This document shows positions 1 to 11,613 of a stretch of 64,000 nt of DNA, piece by piece (positions within the stretch are counted from its first letter, which is position 1; the number at the start of each line of letters is the position of its first letter). The notes beneath the pieces were generated by a model that saw nothing but the letters and a program-made list of their open reading frames with translations, was not told the origin of the DNA and did no database searches. The position numbers were made by a program, and so were the translations under genes. The DNA comes from Utricularia gibba (Eukaryota > Streptophyta > Magnoliopsida > Lamiales > Lentibulariaceae): positions 620,001 through 684,000 of the forward strand of contig NEEC01000025.1 in the NCBI GenBank assembly GCA_002189035.1, given 5' to 3'.

Positions 1-1893
1 CTACGGCAGTTGAGCGTCATAAGATCCCTAAGGATGACTGTCTTGTCCTATTCGATTTCCATAAAACACACTCCATCTTCTCCAACTTTGCCTCTTCTTG
101 CCCGAAAGCTAGGTTTCCACCGTCCCTGCAACTCTCTTCTCGGGGTCCCAACCGTGAAAAGAGGGTCTTCCTTAACCCGGCCATTAAAAAAGAAAGATTG
201 GTTTTCAGCATACTTACGTATCGACAATCTTGTCGTTATTCAACGGTTAACCGTCATTTGTCCCTTAATCGCACTGCTAACTAATTCCTTCCCCGAACCT
301 CTCTGGTTCCACTTCCATGGCGTCTTCTCCCGGTGATTAAGAAACGATGACGGTCGCGCAAATTACAGGAGTCAACCATAGTCCACACTCCACATCCGAC
401 CCACATATCCATCGTTCATTCTCGCGGGCTTATCCTTGCTTGTGTCTCGTCTAGTCGGATGATTGGCTGATTATCCTTTTAAAACCAATCCCGGTTACAC
501 TTTCTTCAGGCATTGGGAAGCACGATAACGCGCTGCTCTGCTATCGCAGCTGGTAGATTTGTCCAAAGATCCGACAAGGTGTATTGCGTTGCGCCTTGGG
601 GTAATTACCGTTCGCACTTTTAGTGTTCTTACAGAAAAAAAAAGGACGCTGTTCGTTACATTTATGAATGGAGGAGCCGGAGGAGACATTAGAATAATCG
701 GAAAACAGGGTGGGCGGTCGAGTTGCTTTAATCAAATCTAAGAAAATGTTTGTAACAAATCTACAAAATGAGAGAGACGGCGACGGGGGCAGAAGCAGAA
801 CCCAGCCTTTTGCTCCGGCGAGGGTCCTACCTGCAATTATTTTCCTCTTGTAGGGTCCTTTTGGCAAATGAAAATTCCGTGTCTTGCTGCTTGTTTATGT
901 TTTCCTTCCCCCACTACCGTCAGCAAATTTGACCAACTTCCCTATCTTGCTGTTTTCCTCTTGAGAACCAATGCGGCTGATTGGGATCCCCATTCCAATT
1001 GAAGTGCATTGCCCACGAGTTTAAGTTTGGGCTTTGAGATCATTGAAGTGCTGCAGTGTGGATGACGAGTGAAAGAAAAAAAAAAGTATCCCTTTTTGGC
1101 ATTTTCAAACATTGTGTGAAGCATCCAGACAGAGTAAAAACTGCAATAGTAGCACTGAAAGAGCTCTACTCGAGTCCCATAATTGTGAGTCTATTCGTCC
1201 ATAATGCTGTGATGTGATGTTACAGAGCTTGTTATGGTTAACTTGTTCACAGGGAGGGGGCCACAATGCTCATTTTTCACATGTATCACTGTGAAGGGTG
1301 AAAGGAAGATATGGTATCAGCAGTGAAAAGTAAAAGAGCATTAGGAGAAACACAGTCAAATGGATTGGAAAACGACACCACTAGTCTTCGATGGAGAGTG
1401 AAGTAATTTTGCTGAAAGCCACGGTACTTTTGAAGCATGCTTTTTTTTTTTTTTCCTAACACAAAGAAACAATGCAGGCAAAAGAAGAAAATGGAAGTTT
1501 GTTTAAATCAGATTGGAAGTGGGTTCCATATCCTGCCATGCCGTTGCAATTATGCTGTTTCTTCACAAAACACTTGGGATTTTGTCTTATGGGATCAAGA
1601 AATCTTTCACTGTTGTTTACTGACAGAGGCTGGTTTTTGCTTATTGCTTATAGATATTGTGTTGTGTCTTGTGATTGCGTATCTTGGCTCACTGTGTCAC
1701 AGTTCTGTGTCTGGTGTTGAGGGATTTGCAGACTGTTGAACAAAGTGTCCTAATTTGATACCAGGATTAACGTTTTTCACGATTTCTTATTGTGTCTGGT
1801 AGGCATCAAACAGATAACAGAAGAACAGTAACTTGTAAGGTGATGATTCAAGTGCAGAGCCATAATCAACAGAAACGAATCAAAGAGCATTGA
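1..1893. other. Intergenic, no gene recognised
   Basis: Short open frames occur on both strands, the longest about 108 residues, but none shows a domain, a plausible splice partner or protein-like composition. The stretch has several A or T homopolymers, for example a T run near 1441-1454. The part next to 1894 probably holds the 3' untranslated region of the LRR gene, which is read leftward. Confidence 0.5.
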
Positions 1894-3270
1894 TTATAAC
1901 GCGTTCAAGATCTGGAAAATTGTAGCAATAGAAACAAGCAAACTGTTCGAAAGAGATACTGAAGCTTGAGCACTCTTTAACGGGGTGAGCATGGAGCTAG
2001 AATTGTTACTCCCACAAACACCGAGACCAGCATCAGCTCCATTGCTTGAAGTCAAACAGAGCCCCCGATTGCCACTGAGATCCAGATTTCTTCCGATCCT
2101 CTTCATGAAAGTAAAGTTGAAAGGAACAACTCCAGACAGAAAGTTTCTGCTCAAATTTAGATGATAAATATGTGCAAGATTTGCCAAACCTGCTGGGATT
2201 TGGCCTGATAATCTGTTGTTTTGTAGCGAGAGAGTGGTTAAATTTGCCAGCTCTGAAAATAATGATGGGATTGAGCCAGAGTATCCAGAATCTGATAGCC
2301 TGAGTTCTTGCAGTTGTCCCAGTTGCCCAAATTCATCAGGGAGGGGAGCAAAAACCGGGTTGCTGTCCATGAGAAAATATTGTAGCTTCTGCAAACCAGG
2401 CAGGACCTTGGAGTAATCACCGGAAAATTTATTGTTGCTCAAGGCTAAGAAAAGCAGGGACTGAAGCTGGTTGAAGGTTCCCGGAATGGTTCCATTCAGA
2501 AAATTTGAACTCAAATCAAGCTTCTGAAGAGTAGCAAGGTTACCGACTGAAGAAGGAATCAGACCAATGAGTTTGTTGTAGCTTAAATCAAGCTCAATGA
2601 GGTTTACAAGATTTCCCGCATTCCCAGGAATTTCACCGGTGAGCATGTTGTAGCTCAAGTCGAGGTGTTCAAGAGTTGTAATGGTGAAAACCCGAGCTGG
2701 AATTTGGCCCGTCAGCCTGTTTTGCGACAATGTAAGAATCTGAAGGGATTTCAGGGAGGAAACTAGAGGTGGAATAGAGCCCACAAGAGCAGAATTCGAT
2801 CTCAAACTGAGCTGCTGTAATGGAGAACTGAAATTCCCGTTCTTGGGAAACAATATCTCGGTTGGTTTCTGAGTGAAACACCGGAAAAAGAAAATAGATT
2901 GGAGGTGTGGAAGAGCGAAGATTTCAACAGGGAACTTTGCGGTACTCTTGCATGAAGGATTGGGAAAGGTTCCAAAATCAAGCCTCGCAACATGAAAATA
3001 GCCATCACTTGCAGTAAATTTGCACTCAATCCCAGGCCAAGATGAGCCAGATTGGCAGGGATTTGGGTAGGAAATTCTCCAGGCCTCATCTCCAGAAACA
3101 GTCTCCATGATCTTGAACACAGTTTCAATCTCATCAGGTTCCATGGAAACGGGGGCATCCTTACCCTCAAAAACAGGGAAGAAGAAGCAGAAACAGATCA
3201 GCATTATTAGTTGAAGGAACAATGAAACTGCAAAGAACATGTCTGCAAAATTCTTGAACACGAAAGGCAA
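1894..3270 (-). CDS. RLP29: LRR receptor-like protein, RLP29 / PII-2 type (no kinase)
   Basis: Single-exon gene of 458 codons. It starts with a strongly hydrophobic segment (about residues 10-34, rich in F, L, I and C) that acts as a signal peptide; a second Met at residue 11 could also be the start. A cysteine-containing cap (about 60-100) is followed by about nine plant-type leucine-rich repeats with the LxxLxLSxNxLxGxIP pattern (about 150-400). The last 20 residues are hydrophobic after a Ser/Asn-rich stretch, which could be a membrane anchor or a GPI-attachment signal. There is no kinase domain, so it would work as a cell-surface or wall protein with partners. Similar single-exon proteins are RLP29 and the Piriformospora-insensitive PII-2 group. 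Lying beside PP5 supports RLP29, because I recall the Arabidopsis RLP29 and PP5 genes as neighbours. Confidence 0.85.
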   Translation of the reverse strand: MPFVFKNFADMFFAVSLFLQLIMLICFCFFFPVFEGKDAPVSMEPDEIETVFKIMETVSGDEAWRISYPNPCQSGSSWPGIECKFTASDGYFHVARLDFGTFPNPSCKSTAKFPVEIFALPHLQSIFFFRCFTQKPTEILFPKNGNFSSPLQQLSLRSNSALVGSIPPLVSSLKSLQILTLSQNRLTGQIPARVFTITTLEHLDLSYNMLTGEIPGNAGNLVNLIELDLSYNKLIGLIPSSVGNLATLQKLDLSSNFLNGTIPGTFNQLQSLLFLALSNNKFSGDYSKVLPGLQKLQYFLMDSNPVFAPLPDEFGQLGQLQELRLSDSGYSGSIPSLFSELANLTTLSLQNNRLSGQIPAGLANLAHIYHLNLSRNFLSGVVPFNFTFMKRIGRNLDLSGNRGLCLTSSNGADAGLGVCGSNNSSSMLTPLKSAQASVSLSNSLLVSIATIFQILNAL

Positions 3271-3762
3271 GGGAGATTTCTGCTGATAGACTGGTCTAAG
3301 ACAGTCCCTCCATATCTAAATGGGTGGAAGAAGATGATCAGGTTTAAATCAATGCACGCAAAGACAAAGAAAACAGCAAGCAATAAACCTGTGCTGTGCG
3401 TGTGCAGCAACATGGATGTGGGGCCACCAAATTCAACGACCATTTATTTTCCTTTCTCTTCGAGTAAAAACAAACGTAGAACCTTCAACTCAAGGCTCCT
3501 CAGTAGTCATATATGTACAGTATACACTTCATTTTCGCTCTGCTCCTTTATCTTTTACCTTGTAGAGTAGACGACAGAAACTAAAACGGCTCATTCATTT
3601 GCTCAGAAAATTCCGGGGTGAAAATGGTGTAAGAGTAATAACTCAAAAACTGTAGACAAATTGGTTGGTTGCATACATACAACTATCGTTGAGGGCACGT
3701 GTACAGATTTCCACGGGGAGAAAAGGTTTGATGAATGAGGCACGGGGAATGAGAAAAAGGGC
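3271..3762. other. Spacer between the LRR gene and PP5
   Basis: Both flanking genes are read leftward, so this holds the LRR gene's promoter and 5' leader and the PP5 3' untranslated region. No separate gene is supported. Confidence 0.5.
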
Positions 3763-6700
3763 TCATGAAAAAAGTCTTAAAAAGTTGCTGGCGTATGCCA
3801 TTGGCTTCACATCGGGGTGAGGCTGCAAATAAACAAAAAAAGGTTGATTTAAGTATATGACGTTTTTAAGAAAAAAAGAAAGAAAGAACCACTCATGTTG
3901 TTTGGTGTGAACACCGAGGAATGGAGGGACTGACCACTGCTGAAAAAGTGACGATGCTCGGTGACATTTCTGGTGCTGTGAACCGTATAAATGCGCCCTT
4001 ATTTCCCATCTGAAGAAAGCATAAAAGAATATTGATGCGAAAAAACCATTCATCACACGAGCCATGCTCTGAGTTATGATGGTATCACAGTTTATCTCGA
4101 GATGCGCGGAGAATGCAAACATGCTTTGACGTTTTTGTGTGATTCATTAAAGAGAAGAGCAGTTTTAGGAATAGAAGCCGATATTTCTTTATTCAAGTCC
4201 ATCACAGTGATATAATATGTTTCAAGGATAACAATTACCTGATCACAGTAGTTTGGAGCAGAAAATACCGTGATAAGTTTACCATCATGCTCAATTTCAT
4301 AGCCTTCATCCTTGACTTCATGTGACCTCACTACTAAATCTGAAAAAAGTAGACACGTTACAAAAATGAAATGATATAGCTGATTGCGAGGTTGCTCTAT
4401 GCACTGGTGAGGTAATAAACCTAGGTTGTTGTCTTGCAAAAATCTTTTAGTTACATCTCCACCAAACGAAAGACCAACACCACGCTTGCTGGGACCCCGC
4501 CCGGGCTGAGGCTGAGGATCACTCCACAGCAACTCGCACATTAGTCCTGCAGATCAAATGTAGCAACATGAATAAATCCATGGAGTAAAAAGATGAGCTC
4601 TGACAAATGAAATCCAAATAAGCGGTTGTGATCCTGCACTTGGAGCTTACCCTCCTCCGGTGGTTCACAAAAACGATCAATTGCTCTTATATCGGAGAGT
4701 TTGACACCATCAACACTGAAAAGCCCTCCATGGACCACAAAGACTCTTTCATTTATGACATGAGCAAGCGGTAGGCAACAGAAAACTTCAGCAAACAGTT
4801 CTATGAATGCTTCACTCAATTTGGACTTGACCTCGCCCTCAAAACCATATATCTTATTCATGCTCTTACTTTCATGGTTCCCACGAGCAAGGTATATTGC
4901 TGGAAATTAAATGTATTAGATCCAGTGCTTGCCATCCGAAACGTCAAAAAAATCTCCAAAACACATCAACAAATTTAAGAGATCATGAAATATTTTTCGA
5001 TTTCCAAAAGTATGATACAGAAATACATTACTCCAAAAGAAGCACCGGTCACCTGATGGGGACATGCATTTGAAGGCAAATAATGTTAGTATAACCTCTA
5101 CAGAAAAAGACCCTCTATCTACAAAGTCTCCATTGAATAGATAAGGATTATCTTCTGATGGAAGCCCATTGAGCTCAAAAATGTTTATCAAATCATAGAA
5201 CTGCAACATGAAAAAGATTAATCAGCTCTGTGGTTGACACGTATATGCAAAAAGGCAGCCGAGATATCATGCTCTACACGTTACCTGACCATGTACATCA
5301 CCACACACAGTGAAATGCTTCCCATCACAAACATTAATATCAACAAGAGATGGCATTTCTCGCAGCAAGTCTCGTGTCTGGAGCACAATTTGATAGGCAT
5401 ATCTGAAAGCAAACAATTCATATTAAGTTTCACTTCAAAAATAACATAAGGAAACTGGGTGATTTTTATAAAACAAATCTTCGTAAGTACAAAGTACATA
5501 TTGCATGTGCCTACCTTTTGTGCAGGGTCTTCTGCTTTTTGAAGTCATCCATCATCTTCTTAATGAAATCCAATGTCACAATATCCCCCTCAATTCTCGC
5601 ACCAGAATACTGAGGTTCCACCTCTGGATTTGAAAGAGGACATGATCAAATGCTTGCTCATTTTAATATAAGAAATGTATAGAGTGGAATACTGGGGATA
5701 AATGAATAGCATTACTGCCAACCAATATAATACTTTCAAGAGTCATCACGCCACCTCCAAAATATTTTCCATAAAACACAGAGATGTCAGGCCACTAGTG
5801 CTTCATACTTAAAAGACTCACCTATAGCACATACTTTGACAACTGAAGTTACGAAGGTTGCGAAAACTTTCAACAGTCACTTTTTCTTAACACTTCGATT
5901 TGATCTTAAAGGATCTAACCTAAATCAAGCGTTCGACCCTCTGAAATGGCTTTGAAGCTACCCTGCCAAAATTTTCCCAAGAAGAGCAAGACAATCATCA
6001 CAACTGTTGCTGCCACAGCTATGTGAGTTTTAGCTACCATAAATACAGCCAGCAGAGCAACTCCCGCTGCCACAAAATTAGCTTTCAGGGGAACAAATGA
6101 TGACCCTGCGCTAGTTCCTATAACGATAAAATAGTTAACATTCTAGTAAGTGTGAGTCCAGCACCTTACATATTGTTAGCATGTAGTTATGCTGCGAGCA
6201 TTTATCCAAGGGTTTCATTTCTAATAGCTATTCTTATGATCTGTACTTGAATTCAAAAATGGTTTAATCAGCTTAAGAATCTAGATGAAAAATAATAATG
6301 GATTAAACCTCCCTTTCCCACAAACTCCACACAAAGCAAGAAAGGACATTAAGAAACACTAATATCTACAATGGGAAAGCAACATAGTCTATCCTCAATA
6401 AACTGACGGGATAGATCCAGCAGATTGGCACAAGATCTTTGTGCAGGCTCTTAGTGATGTCAGGGATGAACGTATCAAGCTACTTTTAAAAAATAACATG
6501 AATTAAAAATCTCAATCGGAATATGCCCCACCTATGGCGTGATAATCTACAGAGTTGGCTATAGAGTGCCTCTCTGAGCCAGGTACCGAAATGGCTTCTT
6601 CAAATTTAAATTTCATCACCGCCTTTTGGCATTCCCTCAGTTTCTTGATGGCATCAGGATCACTAGGACACAATTTATTTACCTAATATCATGAAGGTCG

Positions 6701-7450
6701 ACAAAAAAAATTAGCATACAAAATATATTTTCATTCACAATAGTGCATTATCTGCCCAAGGATGATAAGAACTGCTATTTTTCTTCATTCATCCTATGAC
6801 TGTATTGCATGTGCAAGATTTATGTTATGATTACGGACAACTGCCTACAATTGAGAGAGCATCCTCAGTGAAGAAAAAGGTTAAATCTTGCAAATAGTTA
6901 AAAAAAGAACTTATGACCCACTTGCTGAAAATCCTTGAGGGCTTCCTTAAATTTTCCCATTGCCAAATAAGCCGCACCCCTCCTATAATAACCCTGCAGG
7001 TGAACACAAAATCAAGCAAACTCAACTTCCTGATTACGTAAACCGATAAAAGCATCCAAAAAGCATGTCTTTCTTATTCCACAAAATCAAAGCACTGACC
7101 TTTGAATAGTTCTGGTCGATTTCAATAGCTCTTGTACTGTCCTGTATTGCACTTCCATAGGCTTCCAACTTAGAGTGGGCAAAAGCGCGGTTAGCCCAAT
7201 AAACCGCATTATCCCCATTCAACGCAATCGCTTGTGAATACAAATCAACAGCCTGAGAAAACCTACACGCTGGACAGCCAGCACAAACACGTCAAAAGGA
7301 TGTGTCAGAGTAGCCGAGGGTAAAAAATATATATATATGTCCCAGCCCATGGGACAATCATTCACCAAATCCGGTACCTTTGAAAGCTTCATTAGCAAGG
7401 AGCTTCAGTTCTTCAGCCTGTGATGTGCTTGCCGATCTCTCCACCTCCAT
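3763..7450 (-). CDS. PP5: Serine/threonine protein phosphatase 5 with optional membrane exon
   Basis: Thirteen exons in transcript order: 7450-7378, 7269-7100, 6993-6922, 6682-6532, 6117-5920, 5623-5515, 5402-5285, 5200-5053, 4899-4651, 4546-4421, 4339-4239, 4009-3935, 3822-3763. They total 1650 nt (549 aa) with consistent phases. Residues about 12-115 are tetratricopeptide repeats (for example [20 protein letters not shown]), known to bind the Hsp90 C terminus. The PPP catalytic core follows, with metal-binding motifs GDVHGQ (about 292-297), GDFVDRG (about 321-327) and GNHES (about 354-358). Exon 5 (198 nt) encodes two hydrophobic segments; skipping it keeps frame and gives about 483 aa. Plants are known to make both a soluble and an ER or nuclear-envelope form this way. 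The conserved end is NFLRLFS. The ILK-like kinase gene starts head to head 606 bp away. Confidence 0.96.
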
Positions 7451-8056
7451 GTTCAGGGGCACGCTATAATTACTTGTGATGCAAAAACCGTGCCTTGTGA
7501 TATCTGCGATCCCAGAACTTCCCAGATTTATGGAACGACAAGGGGAAAGATGAAGGGAGAAATCCTTGCCGTGGCAGATTCAGCTATAACGGTTTCCCCC
7601 AAAACACACCATCAACAGCAAAGAACAAGCCCTAGCTTTGTCGTAATTGAAAATTGGGATGTCATTTTTGTGTATTACGAATAATGTTGACTAATGATTT
7701 GGTAGAAGGAAGGAATGCATCATGCGTCAACCTAGACCGGAGAAAATATCTTTCATCGATCAACAACTGGGGGAAAATATCTGTGTCGTCGGCCTGGGTT
7801 TCGGATGAGAACAAAGTGGGCGCCCTTTCAGAAAAAGAAAAGATCAGGGGTCGGGTGCAATATATCAAAATGGAATGAATATATTTGCTGGGATTCCTTC
7901 CACTGGTATTAACTATTAATGGATGCCCGGGGCGGTAAACGGCATTCGTGTTTTTATTATGTATGATTGTTCTCTTTCCTTCTTTTGTGTGTGGGTGTGT
8001 GTGTGAATGCTCTCCTCCTAGTCGTGGATTTCGCTTCATCTGATCGTCATCGCTGA
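7451..8056. promoter_or_regulatory. Shared head-to-head promoter of PP5 and the ILK-like kinase
   Basis: PP5 starts leftward at 7450 and the kinase starts rightward at 8057, so this 606-bp spacer must hold both promoters and leaders. I see no clear TATA box in the usual place for either gene. A GT-rich run (about 7986-8004) lies just upstream of the kinase start. Confidence 0.6.
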
Positions 8057-10670
8057 ATGGAGTCGAATTCGCAACGCCGTTTCACATTGGGACGGCAGTC
8101 CGCCGGAGCTTCAGAGAAGGACGTTGCTCCGTCGGACTCCGATGAGGTGAATGGCCTGGATGAGGCTATGGACTCGGGAATTCGATTAATGTACTTGGCG
8201 AGTGAGGGCGATCTGGAAGGGATGCGGGAGTTGATGGAATCCGGCGCCGCCGTCAATTTCTGTGATGTCGACGGCCGCACGGCTTTGCACGTTGCCGCGT
8301 GTCAGGGACGCAGTGATGTTGTCGACTTGTTGCTCCGGCATGGCGCTGAGGTGGATGTAAAGGATCGGTGGCAAAGCACGGTATGATATCTTCTCACATG
8401 TGATTCTAGTTGATAATCTTGACATCTTAGTCTGGACCCTTGTTGGTTGATGTCTCTTTGTTCTAAATTTTTATCTTTGCTGCTGTTTGGAGCTATCCGG
8501 CGTCTGACCTTACTTGAACAGCCTCTTGCAGATGCGATATACTATAAAAACAATGACGTCATTCAGCTGTTGGAAGGACATGGTGCAAAACTTCCAGTAC
8601 GTTTTTGCGTTTTTCTATTTTTCTTTTGATGGGATGCTCCGTTTCGTTGTCATTTTTTCTATCTATGATCGCATTTTGACGGGGAAGAAGATGAGTGACT
8701 CTACACAAAAGTTTCTTCTGACAATCACATATTTTTGGATGATTGTTTGATAGATTGCACCCATGCTTGTCCAAAACGTCGTCGAAGTTCCTGAGTATGA
8801 AATCAATCCCAGAGAGCTAGATTTCACCAACAGTGTAGAAATAACTAAGGTAGCAGTTATCATGATCGGTGGTTACGCGGATCCTTTTGAAGTTTGTATA
8901 TGTGCACTCGCTTAAATAGCCTTCCCTTTTTGTCTTTTCAATCTCCTTCAGGGGACATTTTGCATTGCCTCATGGCGCGGGATCCAGGTTGCTGTTAAGA
9001 AACTTGGTGATGAATTTTTGATAGACGAAGATAAAGTGTGGGTTTTCTACGTTTAGTACACATGTTTTATTCTATTGTGCGCTGCATCCTTAGGTGCCCG
9101 TGGTCACTTGTTTTTTTTTTTTTTTTGGTTCCTTGTGATTCTCTACGTTCAGGAAGGCATTCAGAGACGAGCTTGCGTTACTTCAGAAGATGCGTCATCC
9201 AAATGTTGTTCAATTTCTTGGTGCAGTGACGCAAAGTATTCCAATGATGATTGTGACAGAATATTTACCAAAGGTTTCTAATTCCTTTTCAGTAAACTTC
9301 TGATACAAATTGTAGATACCATCTTGGTATATGGTTTCTTGATCCTCCTCAGGGAGACTTAGGTGCATACCTCAAAAGAAAGCGTTCTTTAAAAATGAGG
9401 ACTGTTATCAAGTTTGCCCTGGATATTGCAAGGTCGGATACTAGGCAGTAGGCAAAGCTTTCTAAGCTTGGGAATGTGTACCAAAAATTCTACCCCTTCT
9501 ATTGTGGTGACAATTGCTTCTTCAACACCTCATACCTTCATCTTAGTAAATTCTGAATGCAGGGGAATGAACTACCTACATGAACATAAGCCTGAAACAA
9601 TCATTCACAGGGATCTTGAACCTTCGTACGGACTTCGCTTTTCCCTCTTTTCAACTAGTTTTGATCTCACTGAGTTATTCCGATAATGCTTTCTTTGTGA
9701 ATGATGGAATGTATCGCGAGGAAAAGCTTTAGCTGATTTGATAGAATGTGTTTCATAACAGAAACATACTGATGGATGATTCCGGCCATCTCAAAGTTGC
9801 AGATTTTGGGGTAAGCAAATTGTTACAAGTGAAAAAAACTGCAAAAGAGGAAAAACCAATCATTCAACAGCAGATTTCCTGTAAGTGTGCTTGGTATTTA
9901 GTATTTAACACTATCCAGTTCGTCTTTGGTCTCTTTTTTTAACGATGCCATGCAGCATTCTTCTATAATAAACACTTGTATTCATCTATTTAAAATTAGG
10001 GCGGTATGTGGCTCCCGAAGTTTTCAGAAATGAGGAATATGATACCAAAGTGGATGTGTTCTCCTTCGCTCTGATACTGCAGGAGGTCTGTGTTTTACTA
10101 CCTTATTTACCATTTCCTCGGAATTAGAGACTTCTGCATGCTCACATGCGGAATGCCAATGGCGGGCATTGCACTACTTTCAACGTACTACTTTTGTTCT
10201 TTCGTCCACAGATGATCGAAGGTCGTCCACCATTTCCCATGAAGACAGAAGTTGAAGTTGCCAAAGCGTATATTGCCAATGTGCGGCCTCCTTTTTTAGC
10301 TCCCCTGAAGCGCTACTCTTACGGACTTCGACAGTAAGCTGTTACATGCCAAAGTCCCAGTACCCAACTGAATTCATATATTCAGGTGTTGTCATATTCT
10401 TATATACTAAGGGGGTGATGGCTTCTAAACAGGCTAATACAGGATTGCTGGAGCGAGGAACCAGCTGAGAGACCACCGTTTCTCCGAATAATACCGAGGT
10501 TGGATGACATCAACCAGCATCTGACCCAGAAGATTCGTTGGAAGGTGATAGATAAGCTCTCAGAGATATCTGGTCATGCTTTAGATCAATCAATCCACCC
10601 TGATTTGGAAAATATTGTCCCTTACAGGCAAAAGCTCTCAGGTGTCTCCAGGGGTTTGAGTCCATCTTGA
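8057..10670 (+). CDS. Ankyrin-repeat Raf-like kinase, integrin-linked-kinase family
   Basis: Eleven exons: 8057-8380, 8522-8596, 8754-8849, 8952-9037, 9153-9273, 9353-9432, 9563-9625, 9762-9880, 10000-10085, 10212-10333, 10433-10670; total 1410 nt, 469 aa, all phases agreeing. Residues about 40-135 hold ankyrin repeats (DGRTALHVAACQGRSDVVDL). Residues about 155-430 form a kinase domain of plant MAPKKK group C. The ATP-binding Lys (VAVKK, about 181) and DFG (296-298) are present. The glycine loop is degenerate (TKGTFCIAS), and the catalytic loop reads HRDLEPSN (276-283), with Glu where active kinases have Lys. I recall the same change in Arabidopsis At4g18950, the closest family I recognise, so it is a branch trait and not damage. 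Activity is probably weak or manganese-dependent. Whether it is the ILK5 or ILK6 orthologue I cannot say. Confidence 0.92.
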
Positions 10671-11613
10671 AGTTGGATCAATCAGTTTCAAAGAGCGATT
10701 CCTGTCCCTCGAGTCTTAGATAGTAGTAGTCAGGGATCCATTTACCAACTGAAAGCTGTAAACTTGTGTTGATGCAATGTGTAGAATATCGTATGTGCTC
10801 TGCTTGCTGTACTTGGCATGTTAGTCAGTGCCGCCCATTAAGATGTTAAAAGCAGTCTGCCTTGTTCTATGGACGACACCAGTAAGCGAATTTCTTACCA
10901 GAAACCGATCCTTGGTCCTGGGGTGATTTTATTTCAACATCCCAAAATTTTATTTAATAGTCGTAATATGCAGAATGCGAGCACCTATCTACGACTCAAT
11001 TCAAGCATCAGATATGCCAGTTGCATGCTTAGTCCAACGTCTGTGATGGAGTCAATTTCCCAGAAGACTGAGTGCAAGTTCACCCAGGCCACAATGGCTA
11101 GTCACTTTTACATGAGCTTCTCATCATCTCCCACCTTCATCCCATGCATGAGAAAGAGTGAACTTTGAATACTCACAATCCACATCCCTCATTCCAATTG
11201 CATTCCATAAAGATATTCACATTGGTTTTTCGGTGGAGAGTTGAAAATGTCTCCTGATGAGCATAAACACACCTCCTCAGTTCGATTTCCTGCATTCTCA
11301 TCTTATTGCTGCTGTATTCGTGCCTTGGAAGTAAATGGTTTCTGATAGGGGAGACAAGTATTACAGAACTCTCCCACTACAGGCCTTTGGAATTGTGTTT
11401 GATCTTCTTTGCCCCAATATGTAGCAACTAGGCTGCGTTTTCATCTCGTATTTCAATATGGTATCTGAGATACATGACCATAGTGCATGGTTTCCAATGG
11501 GAAAAATACACTTGGGCAACGATATGATTCAGCAACTGCCACAGGAGCAGGAATGGAAGCAGAAGCTTCTTTCTCTGTCCGGACAGGGTTCACATAATTG
11601 CTTGTATTCTTAT
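10671..11613. other. Spacer between convergent kinase and GAUT genes
   Basis: This contains the 3' untranslated regions of the two converging genes. Open frames such as 10869-11168 have no recognisable content. No RNA gene or repeat was seen. Confidence 0.5.
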
